Positions 18,663-27,651 of a stretch of 64,000 nt of DNA are shown piece by piece. Location: the NCBI RefSeq assembly GCF_017301735.1, contig NZ_CP071090.1, forward strand, positions 9,662,001-9,726,000, read 5' to 3'. Positions within the stretch are counted from its first letter, which is position 1; the number at the start of each line of letters is the position of its first letter. This stretch comes from Pyxidicoccus parkwaysis. Lineage in GTDB: Bacteria > Myxococcota > Myxococcia > Myxococcales > Myxococcaceae. The translations under genes and the position numbers were made by a program. Under the pieces are notes generated by a model. That model saw nothing but the letters and a program-made list of their open reading frames with translations, had not been told where the DNA came from and searched no databases.

Positions 18663-18860
18663 TCAGGCCCGAGCGGCCCAGGGGGCCACCCGCAACAGCT
18701 CCTCCGCCACCGACTGCGCGGCCACGGCGCGGGCCTCCGCGGCTGCATGGCGCTGCCGTGATTCCTCGCTCCCATCCAGCGCGTCCAAAGCCTGACGCAG
18801 GTCGGACTCGGTGGTCAGCAGCAGTGCCGCCAGGTGCATTCGCTCCAATTCCATCAGCAT
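18663..18860 (-). CDS. Small helical protein of unknown function
   Basis: A possible 65-residue protein starting MLMELERMHLAALLLTTESD. It is mostly helical, with Leu/Glu/Arg/Ala heptads and the stretch RQRHAAAEARAVAAQSVAEEL. In-frame starts further upstream would add an unconvincing N-terminus. No ribosome site is clear. It is not recognised. Its codon pattern is plausible and it does not overlap another gene, but evidence is modest. Confidence 0.4.
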   Translation of the reverse strand: MLMELERMHLAALLLTTESDLRQALDALDGSEESRQRHAAAEARAVAAQSVAEELLRVAPWAARA

Positions 18861-19073
18861 CCACGAGACTCCGCTCGGCACCCTGCCATTCATTAACACC
18901 GCCATAGCAGGGGGGCCCGACGCCCTTTTCTCCTGTGCCAGTGCAGACTCGGGGCCAGCCTCCCCGGCCACCAGCCGAGCGCGCGTCCACACCGCCTGTG
19001 CAACGGGGGACTCCCTCCGTCTCCCGGGCGGGAAGTGTGTCGCTCCATCCATGTATGCTGTCGCTCCGCTCCA

Positions 19074-19847
19074 ATGGGATACGTCCACATCGTCCGAGAC
19101 TTCCCCTCCCCCCAGGAGGGCTTCGCCCGCACCGTGCGCGTCTACACACCCGACGCCTACGACGCGCTGCCGCATCACCGCTTCCCCGTGCTCTACATGC
19201 ACGACGGGCAGAACGTCTTCGCCCACCCGGAGTCGGCCCGCTTCGAGACGTGGTGCGCCAACCTCGCCCTGGAGCAGGGCGTGGGCGAGGGCCGCATGGA
19301 GCCGTGGATCATCGTCGCGGTGGACTCGGGCGCCGGCCGCCTCCAGGAGTACTCCCCCTGGGACGAGCCGCGCGGCCACGTGAAGGCCCGGGGCGAGGCC
19401 TACGGCCGCTTCCTCGTGGAGCACCTCAAGCCGCTGGTGGACCGCACCTACCGCACGCGTCCCGAGGCCGAGTGGACCTGCGCCATGGGCTCGTCCCTGG
19501 GCGGGCTGATTTCCCTGTACCTCGGCTGCCGCTATCCCAACGTCTTCGGCCGCATCGGCGCGCTGTCGCCCACCGTCATGTGGAGCCAGGGCCGCCTCTT
19601 CCAGGAGTGGGCCGCCCACCGCCGCAGCTGGACACGCATCTACCTGGATGCGGGAGAGCAGGAGTTCATCCACACCGACGGCGTTCCCCTCAACTACGGC
19701 GAGGCCACGCGCGCCTTCTACGAGCACCTCCAGCGCGCGGGCTACGCCGCCCACGAGGTTTCCCTGGTGCTGGAGCCCGGAGGCGAGCACCACGAGCGAG
19801 ACTGGCAGCGCCGCCTGCCCCACGCGATGCAGTGGCTCCTGGGGTGA
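19074..19847 (+). CDS. Esterase (alpha/beta hydrolase, esterase D/IroE-like)
   Basis: A 257-residue alpha/beta hydrolase starting at ATG 19074 (MGYVHIVRDFPSP). The nucleophile elbow is G139-S-S141-L-G, and the acid/His end is GGEHHERDWQRRLPHAM. VLYMHDGQNVF is typical of the putative-esterase family that includes enterochelin esterase-like enzymes and feruloyl esterases. No signal peptide is present, so it is cytosolic. The substrate is unknown. The DUF2378 gene starts 11 bp after its stop, so the two are likely one operon. Confidence 0.87.
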   Translation: MGYVHIVRDFPSPQEGFARTVRVYTPDAYDALPHHRFPVLYMHDGQNVFAHPESARFETWCANLALEQGVGEGRMEPWIIVAVDSGAGRLQEYSPWDEPRGHVKARGEAYGRFLVEHLKPLVDRTYRTRPEAEWTCAMGSSLGGLISLYLGCRYPNVFGRIGALSPTVMWSQGRLFQEWAAHRRSWTRIYLDAGEQEFIHTDGVPLNYGEATRAFYEHLQRAGYAAHEVSLVLEPGGEHHERDWQRRLPHAMQWLLG

Positions 19848-19857
19848 GGCACCGCGC

Positions 19858-20436
19858 TTGAAGCTCCGCAAACCCGTGCCGCTGGAGCAGCGGCTCGTCT
19901 ATGTGCAGGTGGTGGAAGGCCTGCTCCAGCATGGACTCAACGGCCGGGTAACGCCCCGGCTGAAGCAGCGGCTGCGGCAGGTGGGCGTCGACCTGGACCG
20001 GCCCCTCCTGCCCGCCTACCCCGTGCCGCTGTGGACGCACTGCCTGTCCATCATCGTCGACGAGGCCTACCCCGGCATTCCCCGCGAGGAGGCCTTCCGG
20101 CGGCTGGCCGAGACGCACGTGCAGGGCTACGGGCGCACCGTCATCGGCCGCGCGGTGTTCGGCGTCATGCGGCTGCTGGGCCCGCGCCGCCTGGTGCTGC
20201 GCATCCCCCAGACACTGCGGGCCACGGACAACTACACGGAGGTGGAGCTGCTGGAGCGCGGCCCCACCACCTACGAGATGAAGATGAACTCCGTGGTCGA
20301 ACCACCGGGCTACGTCGAGTCCCTCTTCGAGTCCCTGCTCCGCGTGGGCGGAGCCGAGTCCCCGAAGGTGTCGCGGATTCACGTGGACCCGGGGACCCCG
20401 AGCACCACGTACCAGCTCACCTGGGCGGAGCGCTGA
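19858..20436 (+). CDS. DUF2378 family protein (myxobacterial paralogous family)
   Basis: A 192-residue protein starting at TTG 19858, chosen because GTGAGG lies eight bases upstream and the protein then begins MKLRKPVPLEQRL. It matches the Myxococcus-specific paralogous family DUF2378 along its length: VEGLLQHGLNGRVTP, RPLLPAYPVPLWTHCL, ETHVQGYGRTVIGRAVF and LRATDNYTEVEL are all recognisable. These proteins occur in dozens of copies per genome and their function is unknown. Short spacing after the esterase suggests cotranscription. It is convergent with the ATP-grasp gene, six bases away. Confidence 0.9.
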   Translation: MKLRKPVPLEQRLVYVQVVEGLLQHGLNGRVTPRLKQRLRQVGVDLDRPLLPAYPVPLWTHCLSIIVDEAYPGIPREEAFRRLAETHVQGYGRTVIGRAVFGVMRLLGPRRLVLRIPQTLRATDNYTEVELLERGPTTYEMKMNSVVEPPGYVESLFESLLRVGGAESPKVSRIHVDPGTPSTTYQLTWAER

Positions 20437-20442
20437 CGCCGC

Positions 20443-21609
20443 TCACTCCCTTGCCTGGATGAAGCGCACCGCCTCGTGCATGGCGTCCAGGTCCGCGTGC
20501 CGGGTGAGGTACATCTCCTCGCCCATGAGGCTGTGGTAGACGGCCGGCAGGTGCTCCTGGTGCAGCACCAGGGACTTGCCCAGCTTCTCCACGATTTGTT
20601 TGTGATTGTGCTTGTAGCGGCGGCTCTTGCGGCGCGCGCTATGACAGACGTTGTAGCGCGGCGTGTAGTGGAAGTCCGCCACCGGGTCCCCCGTCACCAC
20701 GCGCGCCCAGAGCCGATACACGTCGATGTCGCACGTGTAGTTCATCATGTCGGTGATGAAGCCGCCGGGCGGGCGGAGGTTGACCTCCAGGACGATGAAC
20801 TTCCCATCCGGCAGGCGGAAGAACTCCAGGTGGAACCAGCGCTCGCGCAGGCCGCACGCGGCCACCACCTCGCGGCCGAGCACGTCCAGGCCGGGGGGAA
20901 TCTCCTGGAGGCTCCAGAAGGAGATGTCGCGCTTCTCCAGCACCGTCTCCATGCCGCCGTCGCTGTACTGGTGGCTGAGGCTGAAGACGATGGCGCCGTG
21001 CCGGTCCACGATGCCGTCGTAGGTGACGATGGTGCCGCGCACGAAGGGCTGCGCCACGTAGGACGTGGGCAGCGGATGCGACAGGGCGTCATCCACCTCC
21101 TTGTCGCTGGCCACCTTGAAGGTATGGGCCGCGCCCACGCCCACGTCGGGCTTGAGGACGAGCGGGTAGCCCACCTTCTCCGCGAAGGCCTTCACCTGGC
21201 TGGCGTCGCGCACGCGGATGAGCTCCGGGTGGGGCACGCCGGCGGCGTGGAAGACCTCGGCCATGCCGGACTTGGAGCGCAGCCGGTGGATGTCCGCGGG
21301 CTGGAGGCCGGGGACGTGGAAGTCCTCGCGCAGGCGGGCCTCCACCTCGAGCCAGGACTCGTTGAGTGAGTCGATGCGGTGGATGCGCCCGTGCTTCCAG
21401 GTGAGGTAGCCGGCGGCGCGCAGCAAGGCGTCCTCGTCGTGGAGGTTGGGGACGAGGAAGTACTCGCGCAGGGACTCGCGCAGCTCGGAGCGCAGCGAGT
21501 CGAAGGAGGCATCGCCGATGCCCAGCACGGTGACACCGCGCTCGCGCAGGGCGGTGACGAAGTGGAAGTACTGGGGCGGGAATTGGGGGGAGATGAAGAC
21601 GAAGTTCAT
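20443..21609 (-). CDS. ATP-grasp carboxylate-amine ligase-like enzyme
   Basis: A 388-residue protein starting at ATG 21609 (MNFVFISPQFPPQYFHF). The N-terminal region is Rossmann-like, then comes an ATP-grasp fold. The ATP lysine lies in YPLVLKPDVGVGAAHTFKV, the lid region in SYVAQPFVRGTIVTYDGIVD, and the metal-binding end in FIVLEVNLRPPGGFITDMMNY. Family members join a carboxylate to an amine or thiol through an acyl phosphate. A basic stretch (SARRKSRRYKHNHKQIVEK) near the C-terminus is unusual. The substrate is unknown. Full length and intact. Confidence 0.88.
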   Translation of the reverse strand: MNFVFISPQFPPQYFHFVTALRERGVTVLGIGDASFDSLRSELRESLREYFLVPNLHDEDALLRAAGYLTWKHGRIHRIDSLNESWLEVEARLREDFHVPGLQPADIHRLRSKSGMAEVFHAAGVPHPELIRVRDASQVKAFAEKVGYPLVLKPDVGVGAAHTFKVASDKEVDDALSHPLPTSYVAQPFVRGTIVTYDGIVDRHGAIVFSLSHQYSDGGMETVLEKRDISFWSLQEIPPGLDVLGREVVAACGLRERWFHLEFFRLPDGKFIVLEVNLRPPGGFITDMMNYTCDIDVYRLWARVVTGDPVADFHYTPRYNVCHSARRKSRRYKHNHKQIVEKLGKSLVLHQEHLPAVYHSLMGEEMYLTRHADLDAMHEAVRFIQARE

Positions 21610-21780
21610 GGCTCCTCGGAGCGGGTCCCGACGACGTTGACCATAGCGGCGCCCGGGGGCGAGGCCTACTTCCTTGCCGGCCCTCCAGGAGGGTGTACGA
21701 CATTTCACTCCCCGCGTGGGATGGCCTTGGAATGAAATGCCAGGGAGGCGAGCAGGACTACGTGGAGGGGGGTGGTCCTC

Positions 21781-23814
21781 ATGGAGCGCGGGCGCCTACG
21801 CTCCCGGGTACCCACCCCCGCTGTGAGGTCCGCCACGAACCGCTTCACGGGAGCCGCGACTCCACTCAGCCCCCAGGGCATCGACGCTTGTGCCAGCCGG
21901 TTGTCCGTCCACGCAGTGGAGCTGTGGACGGTGCTCCAGGTGGAGACGCGCGGCTGCGGCTACTTCGCCGACCGCCGGCCCATCATCCTCTTCGAGCGGC
22001 ACATCTTCAGTAAGCGGACGAAGGGCCGCTTCGACGCGCAGGCGCCGGACATCAGCAACCCGAAGGCCGGCGGCTACGCGGGCGGCGTGGCGGAGTACGA
22101 GCGGCTGGAGAAGGCGATGGCGCTGGACTCATCCGCGGCGCTGAGCAGCGCGTCGTGGGGCCTGGGCCAGGTGATGGGCTTCCACGCCGCGGACCTGGGC
22201 TACGGCACCGTCGAGCAGTTCGTCGAGCGGATGATGGCGTCGGAGGACGAGCAGTTCGGCGCGCTCGCGGCGTTCATCGAGAAGAACGGGCTGGTGAAGG
22301 CGCTGACGAACCACGACTGGGCGAGCTTCGCGAAGAGCTACAACGGCCCGGCGTACGAGAAGAACCAGTACGACAAGAAGCTGGCCCAGGCGTACCAGCG
22401 CCTGTCCACGCAGGCCGCGCCCGACCTGAACGTGCGCGAGGGACAGATGCGGCTGATGTTCCTCGGCTTCGAGCCGGGGACTCCGGATGGGGCGATGGGC
22501 TCGCACACGAAGGCGGCCCTGAAGAAGTTCCAGGCGCAGCAGCAGCTCCCCATCACCGCCGAGTTCGACGCGGCCACGATGGATGCGCTGAGGAAGCAGC
22601 AGGCCCTGCTGCCCCGGAGTGATGGCGTGACTGCTGTCGCGACTCCGCCGGTCGCGGTGCCGGTACTCACGGCGGCGCCTGCTGCCGCGCCCGCGCCGGC
22701 CCCTGCCGTCAGCGCGCCCGCGACAGCCCCTGCGCAGACAAGCTCTCCCGTCGCGCCCGCGACAGCACTGGCGCCGATGAGTGCCCCCGCAGCCTCCGCA
22801 CCTGCGTTCGCGGCAAGCCCTCCCGCGTCGACGTCCGCAATCACGGTCTCCCCCGCGTCCGCGCCCCTCGCCGCTCCCGCCACACCGAGCACGGCCATCA
22901 CCGCGCCGGCTGCCAGCGCCGCCGCGCCAGTCACGGCCATCACTGCGCCGGCCGCCAGCGCCGCCGCACCGGGCACGACCATCACCGCGCCGGCCTGGAG
23001 GCTCGCGCCTCGCGACAGCCCCGGCACCGCGGCCACGCTCGAGCCCCTGCCCTCCTTCGCCACGGTGCCCGTGCTGGAGCAGGCCCCGCCCCTTCCGGAG
23101 CCGCTGGGCACACAGCTCCGCGAGCGCCTCACACAGCCGCTCGACGCAGAAGTGCAGGCCGAGCTCTCACGCGTCCTCATCCTGCGCGGCAGGGTCGCAC
23201 CGGAGCTCGGGACGCCGGCCATGGAGACGCTGGAGCTGTGCGTCACCGCGCTCCTCGCGGACAAGCCCAACCTGTCCTTCGCGACGAACACGCGCCAGCG
23301 CATCGCGGCCGAGCTCAAGGACCGCATCTACCCGCTGCGCCCGATGCCCATCCTTCGCTCCCCGTCTCCGGCCATGCAGGTGGTGCTCGGGCTGTTGCTG
23401 CACCTGGTGATCAGCCACACCGTCACCACCATCGTGGAACACTTCATCACCGACGAAGCGAAGACCCTCGGCATCCCCCTGCGCATGATCCTGCTGGCGG
23501 GCTCGTGCGGGGCCATCGGCGGGGCGGTGAGCCTGCTGATGCGGCTCGGGGACTTCGAGAAGCTGCGCGGCGCCAGTCGTCTCTCCATGGTGATGCAGGG
23601 CTTCTTCAAGCCGTTGGTCGGCTCGTACTGCGCCATCTTCGGCCTCGCACTGATGAAGTCCGGAGTGATTCCCCTGCAGACGGGCTCGCAGGACACGGCG
23701 CTCTTCCTCCACATGTCCGTGGCCTTCCTGCTCGGCTTCAGCGAGCGGCTCGCGCAGGACCTGTTCATCCGAGCGGGCGAGGGCCTCACCTCCGTGGGAA
23801 CGAACCGCTCCTGA
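21781..23814 (+). CDS. N-acetylmuramidase / PG-binding protein with C-terminal membrane domain
   Basis: About 677 residues from ATG 21781, preceded by GGAGGGGGG. Domains in order: a muramidase of the phage-lysin type (residues about 35-200) with the catalytic Glu in IILFERHIF and SSASWGLGQVMGF; a PG_binding_1 domain (about 215-275, FLGFEPGTPDGAMGSHTKAALKKF); a roughly 130-residue Ala/Pro/Thr linker with repeated ITAPAASAAAP units; a helical region; and a C-terminal domain with about four membrane helices (residues about 515-665). No signal peptide is seen. Fusing a lysin to a membrane domain is odd. It could be a membrane-held cell-wall enzyme or a predation effector. Confidence 0.85.
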   Translation: MERGRLRSRVPTPAVRSATNRFTGAATPLSPQGIDACASRLSVHAVELWTVLQVETRGCGYFADRRPIILFERHIFSKRTKGRFDAQAPDISNPKAGGYAGGVAEYERLEKAMALDSSAALSSASWGLGQVMGFHAADLGYGTVEQFVERMMASEDEQFGALAAFIEKNGLVKALTNHDWASFAKSYNGPAYEKNQYDKKLAQAYQRLSTQAAPDLNVREGQMRLMFLGFEPGTPDGAMGSHTKAALKKFQAQQQLPITAEFDAATMDALRKQQALLPRSDGVTAVATPPVAVPVLTAAPAAAPAPAPAVSAPATAPAQTSSPVAPATALAPMSAPAASAPAFAASPPASTSAITVSPASAPLAAPATPSTAITAPAASAAAPVTAITAPAASAAAPGTTITAPAWRLAPRDSPGTAATLEPLPSFATVPVLEQAPPLPEPLGTQLRERLTQPLDAEVQAELSRVLILRGRVAPELGTPAMETLELCVTALLADKPNLSFATNTRQRIAAELKDRIYPLRPMPILRSPSPAMQVVLGLLLHLVISHTVTTIVEHFITDEAKTLGIPLRMILLAGSCGAIGGAVSLLMRLGDFEKLRGASRLSMVMQGFFKPLVGSYCAIFGLALMKSGVIPLQTGSQDTALFLHMSVAFLLGFSERLAQDLFIRAGEGLTSVGTNRS

Positions 23815-23829
23815 AGCACCGGTCCGGAG

Positions 23830-23855
23830 GGCCCCTCCCGCACGACGGAGGGGCC
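23830..23855. terminator. Two-way terminator hairpin
   Basis: A perfect 9-bp inverted repeat GGCCCCTCC (23830-23838) / GGAGGGGCC (23847-23855) with an 8-base loop, in the 69-bp gap between the convergent muramidase and lipoprotein genes. Confidence 0.6.
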
Positions 23856-23883
23856 TGGGAGCCTCACGACCCGATGCTCCGCC

Positions 23884-24390
23884 CTAATTGCACTTCTTGC
23901 ACTCGTTCTTCCAGCTCACGCGGAGGTCATCGTCGTCCTCGTAGCTGCAGTCGTTCGCGGCCTTCGCGCCCAGGCGCACGTGCTTCGGGACGTAGTCCTC
24001 GAAGATGATGCACACCTTGGCCTCCTTGTCCGGCCCCTGCACCTCGAAACGGTAGTCCGCGTCGAGCTCCTGGCACGGCCCGCCCTGCGTCTTGAGGCGG
24101 TCCGTCACCTCCTCCTTGCCGCGATGCTCCGTCTCGAGGAACACGCGGAAGTCCCTCACGCGGCAGTCGCCGAAGTCGATGAAGATGTGGGTGATGTTCT
24201 TGTCGCGCTCGATGGGGTCGAAGCAGATCTTCTTCCCGCATTGGCCCCAGTCCTCCTGCTCCATCTGGGTGGTGTAGCGGTCCACCGCGCGCTCGTCCGT
24301 GGATGCCTCCACCGGTGCGTCGCCGCCACAGCCCACGCCCAGCACGCCCGACATCACCGCCACCACAAGGCCTGCTTTCCACTGGCTCAT
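23884..24390 (-). CDS. Secreted or lipoprotein of unknown function
   Basis: A 168-residue protein starting at ATG 24390 (MSQWKAGLVVAVMSGVLGVG). A signal segment ends in GVGCGGDAP, a weak lipobox. The mature part is acidic and Cys-rich (GQCGKKICFD, FGDCRVRDF, GPCQELD, NDCSYEDDDD), ending ECKKCN, and so is probably disulfide-bonded. Not recognised. It is convergent with the muramidase, with a hairpin between. Confidence 0.78.
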   Translation of the reverse strand: MSQWKAGLVVAVMSGVLGVGCGGDAPVEASTDERAVDRYTTQMEQEDWGQCGKKICFDPIERDKNITHIFIDFGDCRVRDFRVFLETEHRGKEEVTDRLKTQGGPCQELDADYRFEVQGPDKEAKVCIIFEDYVPKHVRLGAKAANDCSYEDDDDLRVSWKNECKKCN

Positions 24391-24772
24391 CGGAACCTCG
24401 CTTCCCTGCCCGAAGGCAGCCCCCAAGGAGCGGCCATCGCTCCCGCGCGGCGCATCGAGCAACACATGTGCCGCATGCACGGATGTCGAGACCTGGAAGG
24501 CCCACTGGAACGAGAAGGCATGTCCCACCGACCGCGAGGCGAGACCAGCGCCGGATTCACGTCCGAGCCGGAGCGGACCATGCGCCCTCCCGGCGCCTCC
24601 GGTTCTCTCGATAAGGCAATGCGGGAAACAGCCTCGGGAAAAACCTCGCCGGGGCTGTGATGACTCGGAGGAGCTTCGACGACATGTGCCGCGCGTGTTA
24701 TGGCGCGCGAGCATCCCGAGCCCGTCCGGTGGCCGGCGTACCGCGGGCGGAGATGCGTGGGAGCCGCGAGCG
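24391..24772. other. 382-bp divergent intergenic region
   Basis: This region separates the lipoprotein (leftward) from the large membrane protein (rightward) and must hold both promoters. A run of moderately AT-richer sequence (ataaggcaatgcgggaaac and downstream, about 24610-24645) is the likeliest promoter zone. In-frame extension of the rightward gene into this region gives low-complexity Arg/Pro sequence, so I do not count it as coding. Confidence 0.4.
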
Positions 24773-26503
24773 TTGTCATCCTCCGCCGTCGTCACCGAGA
24801 ACGCATCACCGCACCACTGGGAGCGCTGGGGGCCGTGGCTGGGCGCGGGGCTCGGCTTCCTCTGGTTCCTCGCACTGGGCGGTGCGGCGGCGCTGGACCC
24901 GACGAACCTCGACTCCGTGGGCGGAGGCGACCACGCGCAGCACGTCCTCGGTTGGCTCCACTTCCGGAACGCGCCGTGGCGCTTCCCGCTCGGGAGCACG
25001 CCCTCGCTGCTGTACCCGCTGTCCGGCTCGGTGGCGTACACGGACTCGAATCCGTGGGTGTCGCTCCTGCTGAAGCCCTTCTCGCGCTGGCTGCCGCGAG
25101 ACTTCCAGTTCATCGGTCCGTGGTTCGCGCTGTGCTGGGCGCTCCAGGGGTGGATGGGCGTGAAGCTCCTGGAGTGCCTCACGCCGGGGCTGTGGCGGCG
25201 CCTGCTGGGAGCGTCGCTGTTCATCATGTCGCCCGTGCTCATCCACCGCACCGGGCACGACACGCTGTGCGCGCACTGGCTGCTGCTGGGCATGCTGTGG
25301 CTCCACCTGCGCCCGCGAGCGGACACCCGGGCCGCATGGAGGGACGTGGGCGGGGCGCTCGCGCTCAACGTGCTCGCGGCGGGCGTGCACCCGTACCTCG
25401 TGGTGATGGTGTTCACCCTCACGGTGGCGCTGCTCTACACGCTGGTGGCGCGGGAGCGGCGCCTGTCCTGGCGCGCCGGAGGCATGGCGCTCGCGGGCGT
25501 GCTCGGCGCGGTGGGCCTCCTCTTCGTCGTCTTCGGCTACGTGGGCCAGCGCGCGGGCCTCGGTGGTCCCCCGAGCTTCGGCGACTTCGGCGCGGACGTG
25601 CTCACGCTCATCAACCCGCAGGGAATGTCGAAGCTGGTGCCGGACCTGCCCGTGGGGCCCGGACAGTACGAGGGCTTCGGCTACCTCGGCACGGGAGGGC
25701 TCGCGCTCGCCGGGGTGCTGCTCTTCAAGCCCTCACGTTGGTGGACGCGAGCGAGAGAGGAATTGCGGGCCCACAGGCCGCTGGTGCTCGCGGTGCTTGC
25801 CCTGGCGTTGCTGGCCATCTCCACCGTGGTGAGGGTGGCGGGCCAGAAGGTCCTCTCGATGCGAGGACTGACGCAGGCGCTGCTGCCGCTGCTGGCCCCC
25901 TTCCGGGCCTCGGGCCGGTTCATCTGGGTGCTCGACTACGCGCTGCTGACGGCAATCCTCGCGCTCGTCACGTGGCGCTGGAGGGAGCGTCCCCGCGTCG
26001 TCACGGGCCTCCTGCTGGGCGCGGCGCTCCTCCAATTCGTGGACACGGATGACCTGTGGTGGCGCGGCCGCTTCCATGGCGAACCCTGGCCGAGGTTGAC
26101 GGCACCGCAGTGGGAGCAGGTGGACCCGTTCTACCGGCACGTCGTCCTGTACCCGCCGGCCATCCACGACTGGAAGGAGCCGTGTGCCGAGCAGTCGTTC
26201 CCGGAGAACGCCTACGTGCGCTTCGGAGACCTCGCGTACCGGAAGGGGATGACGACGAACAGCATGTACCTGGCGCGCTTCGACGCGGCGAAGCTGAAGG
26301 CCGTGTGCGAGGCCCTGCGCGCCGACGTGAGCGAAGGCCGCTTCGCGACGGACACGCTGTACGTGGTGGACGCGAAGGAGGTGGCGGCCTTCCAGCGTCC
26401 GGAAGCCGGGCTCACCTGCGGCGTGCTGGACGGGTATACCGTCTGCGTGGCGGCGAAGGAGGGACGCTTCCGAGAGGCCCTCATGAACAGGGAGAGCCCA
26501 TGA
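24773..26503 (+). CDS. Polytopic membrane protein, DUF6311/glycosyltransferase-like
   Basis: About 576 residues from TTG 24773, chosen because GGGAGC lies upstream and the sequence before it looks non-coding. It has roughly 10 membrane helices. An early loop carries GGGDHAQHVLGWLHFRNAPW, and a periplasmic C-terminal domain runs from about residue 425 with several cysteines (EPCAEQSF, KAVCEALR, LTCGVLDGYTVC). The layout resembles GT-C-fold membrane glycosyltransferases of the DUF6311 group. The donor and acceptor are unknown. Its TGA overlaps the ATG of the next lipoprotein (ATGA), implying coupled translation. Confidence 0.78.
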   Translation: MSSSAVVTENASPHHWERWGPWLGAGLGFLWFLALGGAAALDPTNLDSVGGGDHAQHVLGWLHFRNAPWRFPLGSTPSLLYPLSGSVAYTDSNPWVSLLLKPFSRWLPRDFQFIGPWFALCWALQGWMGVKLLECLTPGLWRRLLGASLFIMSPVLIHRTGHDTLCAHWLLLGMLWLHLRPRADTRAAWRDVGGALALNVLAAGVHPYLVVMVFTLTVALLYTLVARERRLSWRAGGMALAGVLGAVGLLFVVFGYVGQRAGLGGPPSFGDFGADVLTLINPQGMSKLVPDLPVGPGQYEGFGYLGTGGLALAGVLLFKPSRWWTRAREELRAHRPLVLAVLALALLAISTVVRVAGQKVLSMRGLTQALLPLLAPFRASGRFIWVLDYALLTAILALVTWRWRERPRVVTGLLLGAALLQFVDTDDLWWRGRFHGEPWPRLTAPQWEQVDPFYRHVVLYPPAIHDWKEPCAEQSFPENAYVRFGDLAYRKGMTTNSMYLARFDAAKLKAVCEALRADVSEGRFATDTLYVVDAKEVAAFQRPEAGLTCGVLDGYTVCVAAKEGRFREALMNRESP

Positions 26504-26748
26504 ACCGCAGGCTCGCGCTCCTCACGGCCGTGACGCTCGCGGGCTGCGCCAGCACCACCACCATCCGCGGCACGCCGTCGGGGGCCACCGTCTTCGTCGA
26601 CAACCAGCGCGTGGACACCACGCCGTGCGAGTACTGCGCCACGGGCCACTCCGGGGCACCGCCTCCTCGCGGGCCGGTCCGATGCCGCGCGCACCGTGAC
26701 GCCCTGAGCGCGCCCGTGCCAGAGTCGCCGCATGGCAACAGTCACTGA
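26500..26748 (+). CDS. Truncated PEGA-domain lipoprotein
   Basis: An 82-residue frame starting at ATG 26500 (MNRRLALLTAVTLAGCASTT). The lipobox TLAGC is clear. Residues 21-45 begin a PEGA domain (GTPSGATVFVDNQRVDTTPCEY), but after about residue 48 the sequence turns into unrelated Arg/Pro/His-rich residues, and the frame runs 17 bases into the next gene. A normal PEGA domain needs about 65-70 residues. I read this as a gene that lost its 3' end by deletion or frameshift. It is coupled by ATGA to the membrane protein. Confidence 0.6.
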   Translation: MNRRLALLTAVTLAGCASTTTIRGTPSGATVFVDNQRVDTTPCEYCATGHSGAPPPRGPVRCRAHRDALSAPVPESPHGNSH

Positions 26749-27592
26749 AATCGGTCCACGCGACGCCGCGCTCCAGGCCGCGTTCTGCGACTACGTGCCC
26801 CAGGTGTTCCGCCGCGCGGACTTCCGGCGCTGGCGCGAGTGGGGCGAGTGGGACGACGACTACCGCGCGTACTCGGTGTTCGAGGATGGCCGCGTGGTGG
26901 CCAACGCCTCGGTGATGCGGATGCGGCTGCGCCTGGACGGGCAGGAGGTACAGGCGTTCCAGTTCGGCGCGGTGGGATGCGTGCCCTCGCACCGGAGCCG
27001 GGGACTGGCACGCGTGGCGATGACGGCCGCGCTCGAGGCCTGTGGCGACACACCGGTGCTGCTGTTCGCCAACCCCACCGTGCGCCAGTTCTATCCGCGC
27101 TTCGGCTTCCAGCCATGGCTCCAGACGCTGTTCGCCGCCGACCACGAGGCCGTGCCGGAAGGCCCGCCTGCGCCCATGCTGGACCTGGGCGACGCGAAGA
27201 TGCGGGCCCACTTCGCCATGCTCTCGCGAGAAGGCCTTCCCTCCACGGAGCGCTTCGGAGCCCGCGGCTACGCCACGGTGGCGAGCTGGACCGTGGCGAA
27301 TGGCTTCGCGCGTCCCCTGCGCCAGCTCGGCCCGGACACGTGGGTGTCATCGAGCGTCGACGGCGACACGCTCTACCTCGACGACGTCTTCACCCTCGCG
27401 CCCTTCGACCTGCGCGCCAGCATTCCGCGCCTGATTGACCGTCCCATCCGGCACATCCGCTTCGGCTTCACCCCGGAGCGCTGGTGGCCCGGCGCGGTAG
27501 AGGCCGGAGAGGACACGGAGGCCGACCTCTTCGTGCGAGGCTTCACCCCGTCGCGCACCGCGCACCGCTTCCCCGTGCTGGCGCACACGTGA
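26732..27592 (+). CDS. GNAT family N-acetyltransferase (Eis-like size)
   Basis: A 286-residue acetyltransferase starting at ATG 26732. The N-terminal GNAT domain has the acetyl-CoA loop GCVPSHRSRGLARVAM (Q/R-x-x-G-x-G/A type) followed by a NPTVRQFYPRFGF strand. The C-terminal half (GYATVASWTVANGF and beyond) suggests a second GNAT-like or sterol-carrier-like fold, as in enhanced-intracellular-survival acetyltransferases. It acts in the cytosol on an unknown amine. Its stop overlaps the next short frame. It looks intact. Confidence 0.83.
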   Translation: MATVTEIGPRDAALQAAFCDYVPQVFRRADFRRWREWGEWDDDYRAYSVFEDGRVVANASVMRMRLRLDGQEVQAFQFGAVGCVPSHRSRGLARVAMTAALEACGDTPVLLFANPTVRQFYPRFGFQPWLQTLFAADHEAVPEGPPAPMLDLGDAKMRAHFAMLSREGLPSTERFGARGYATVASWTVANGFARPLRQLGPDTWVSSSVDGDTLYLDDVFTLAPFDLRASIPRLIDRPIRHIRFGFTPERWWPGAVEAGEDTEADLFVRGFTPSRTAHRFPVLAHT

Positions 27593-27651
27593 TGCCGCTC
27601 GCCCGCCTCCACTCCAGGGAGCCGGGCACATCTCACTTGCCGCCCACAGGC

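Noticed and set aside
18663-19871. A 402-codon minus-strand frame covering the esterase
   Set aside because: The plus strand encodes an intact alpha/beta hydrolase here. Only the last 65 codons of this frame, outside the esterase, were kept as a possible small gene.
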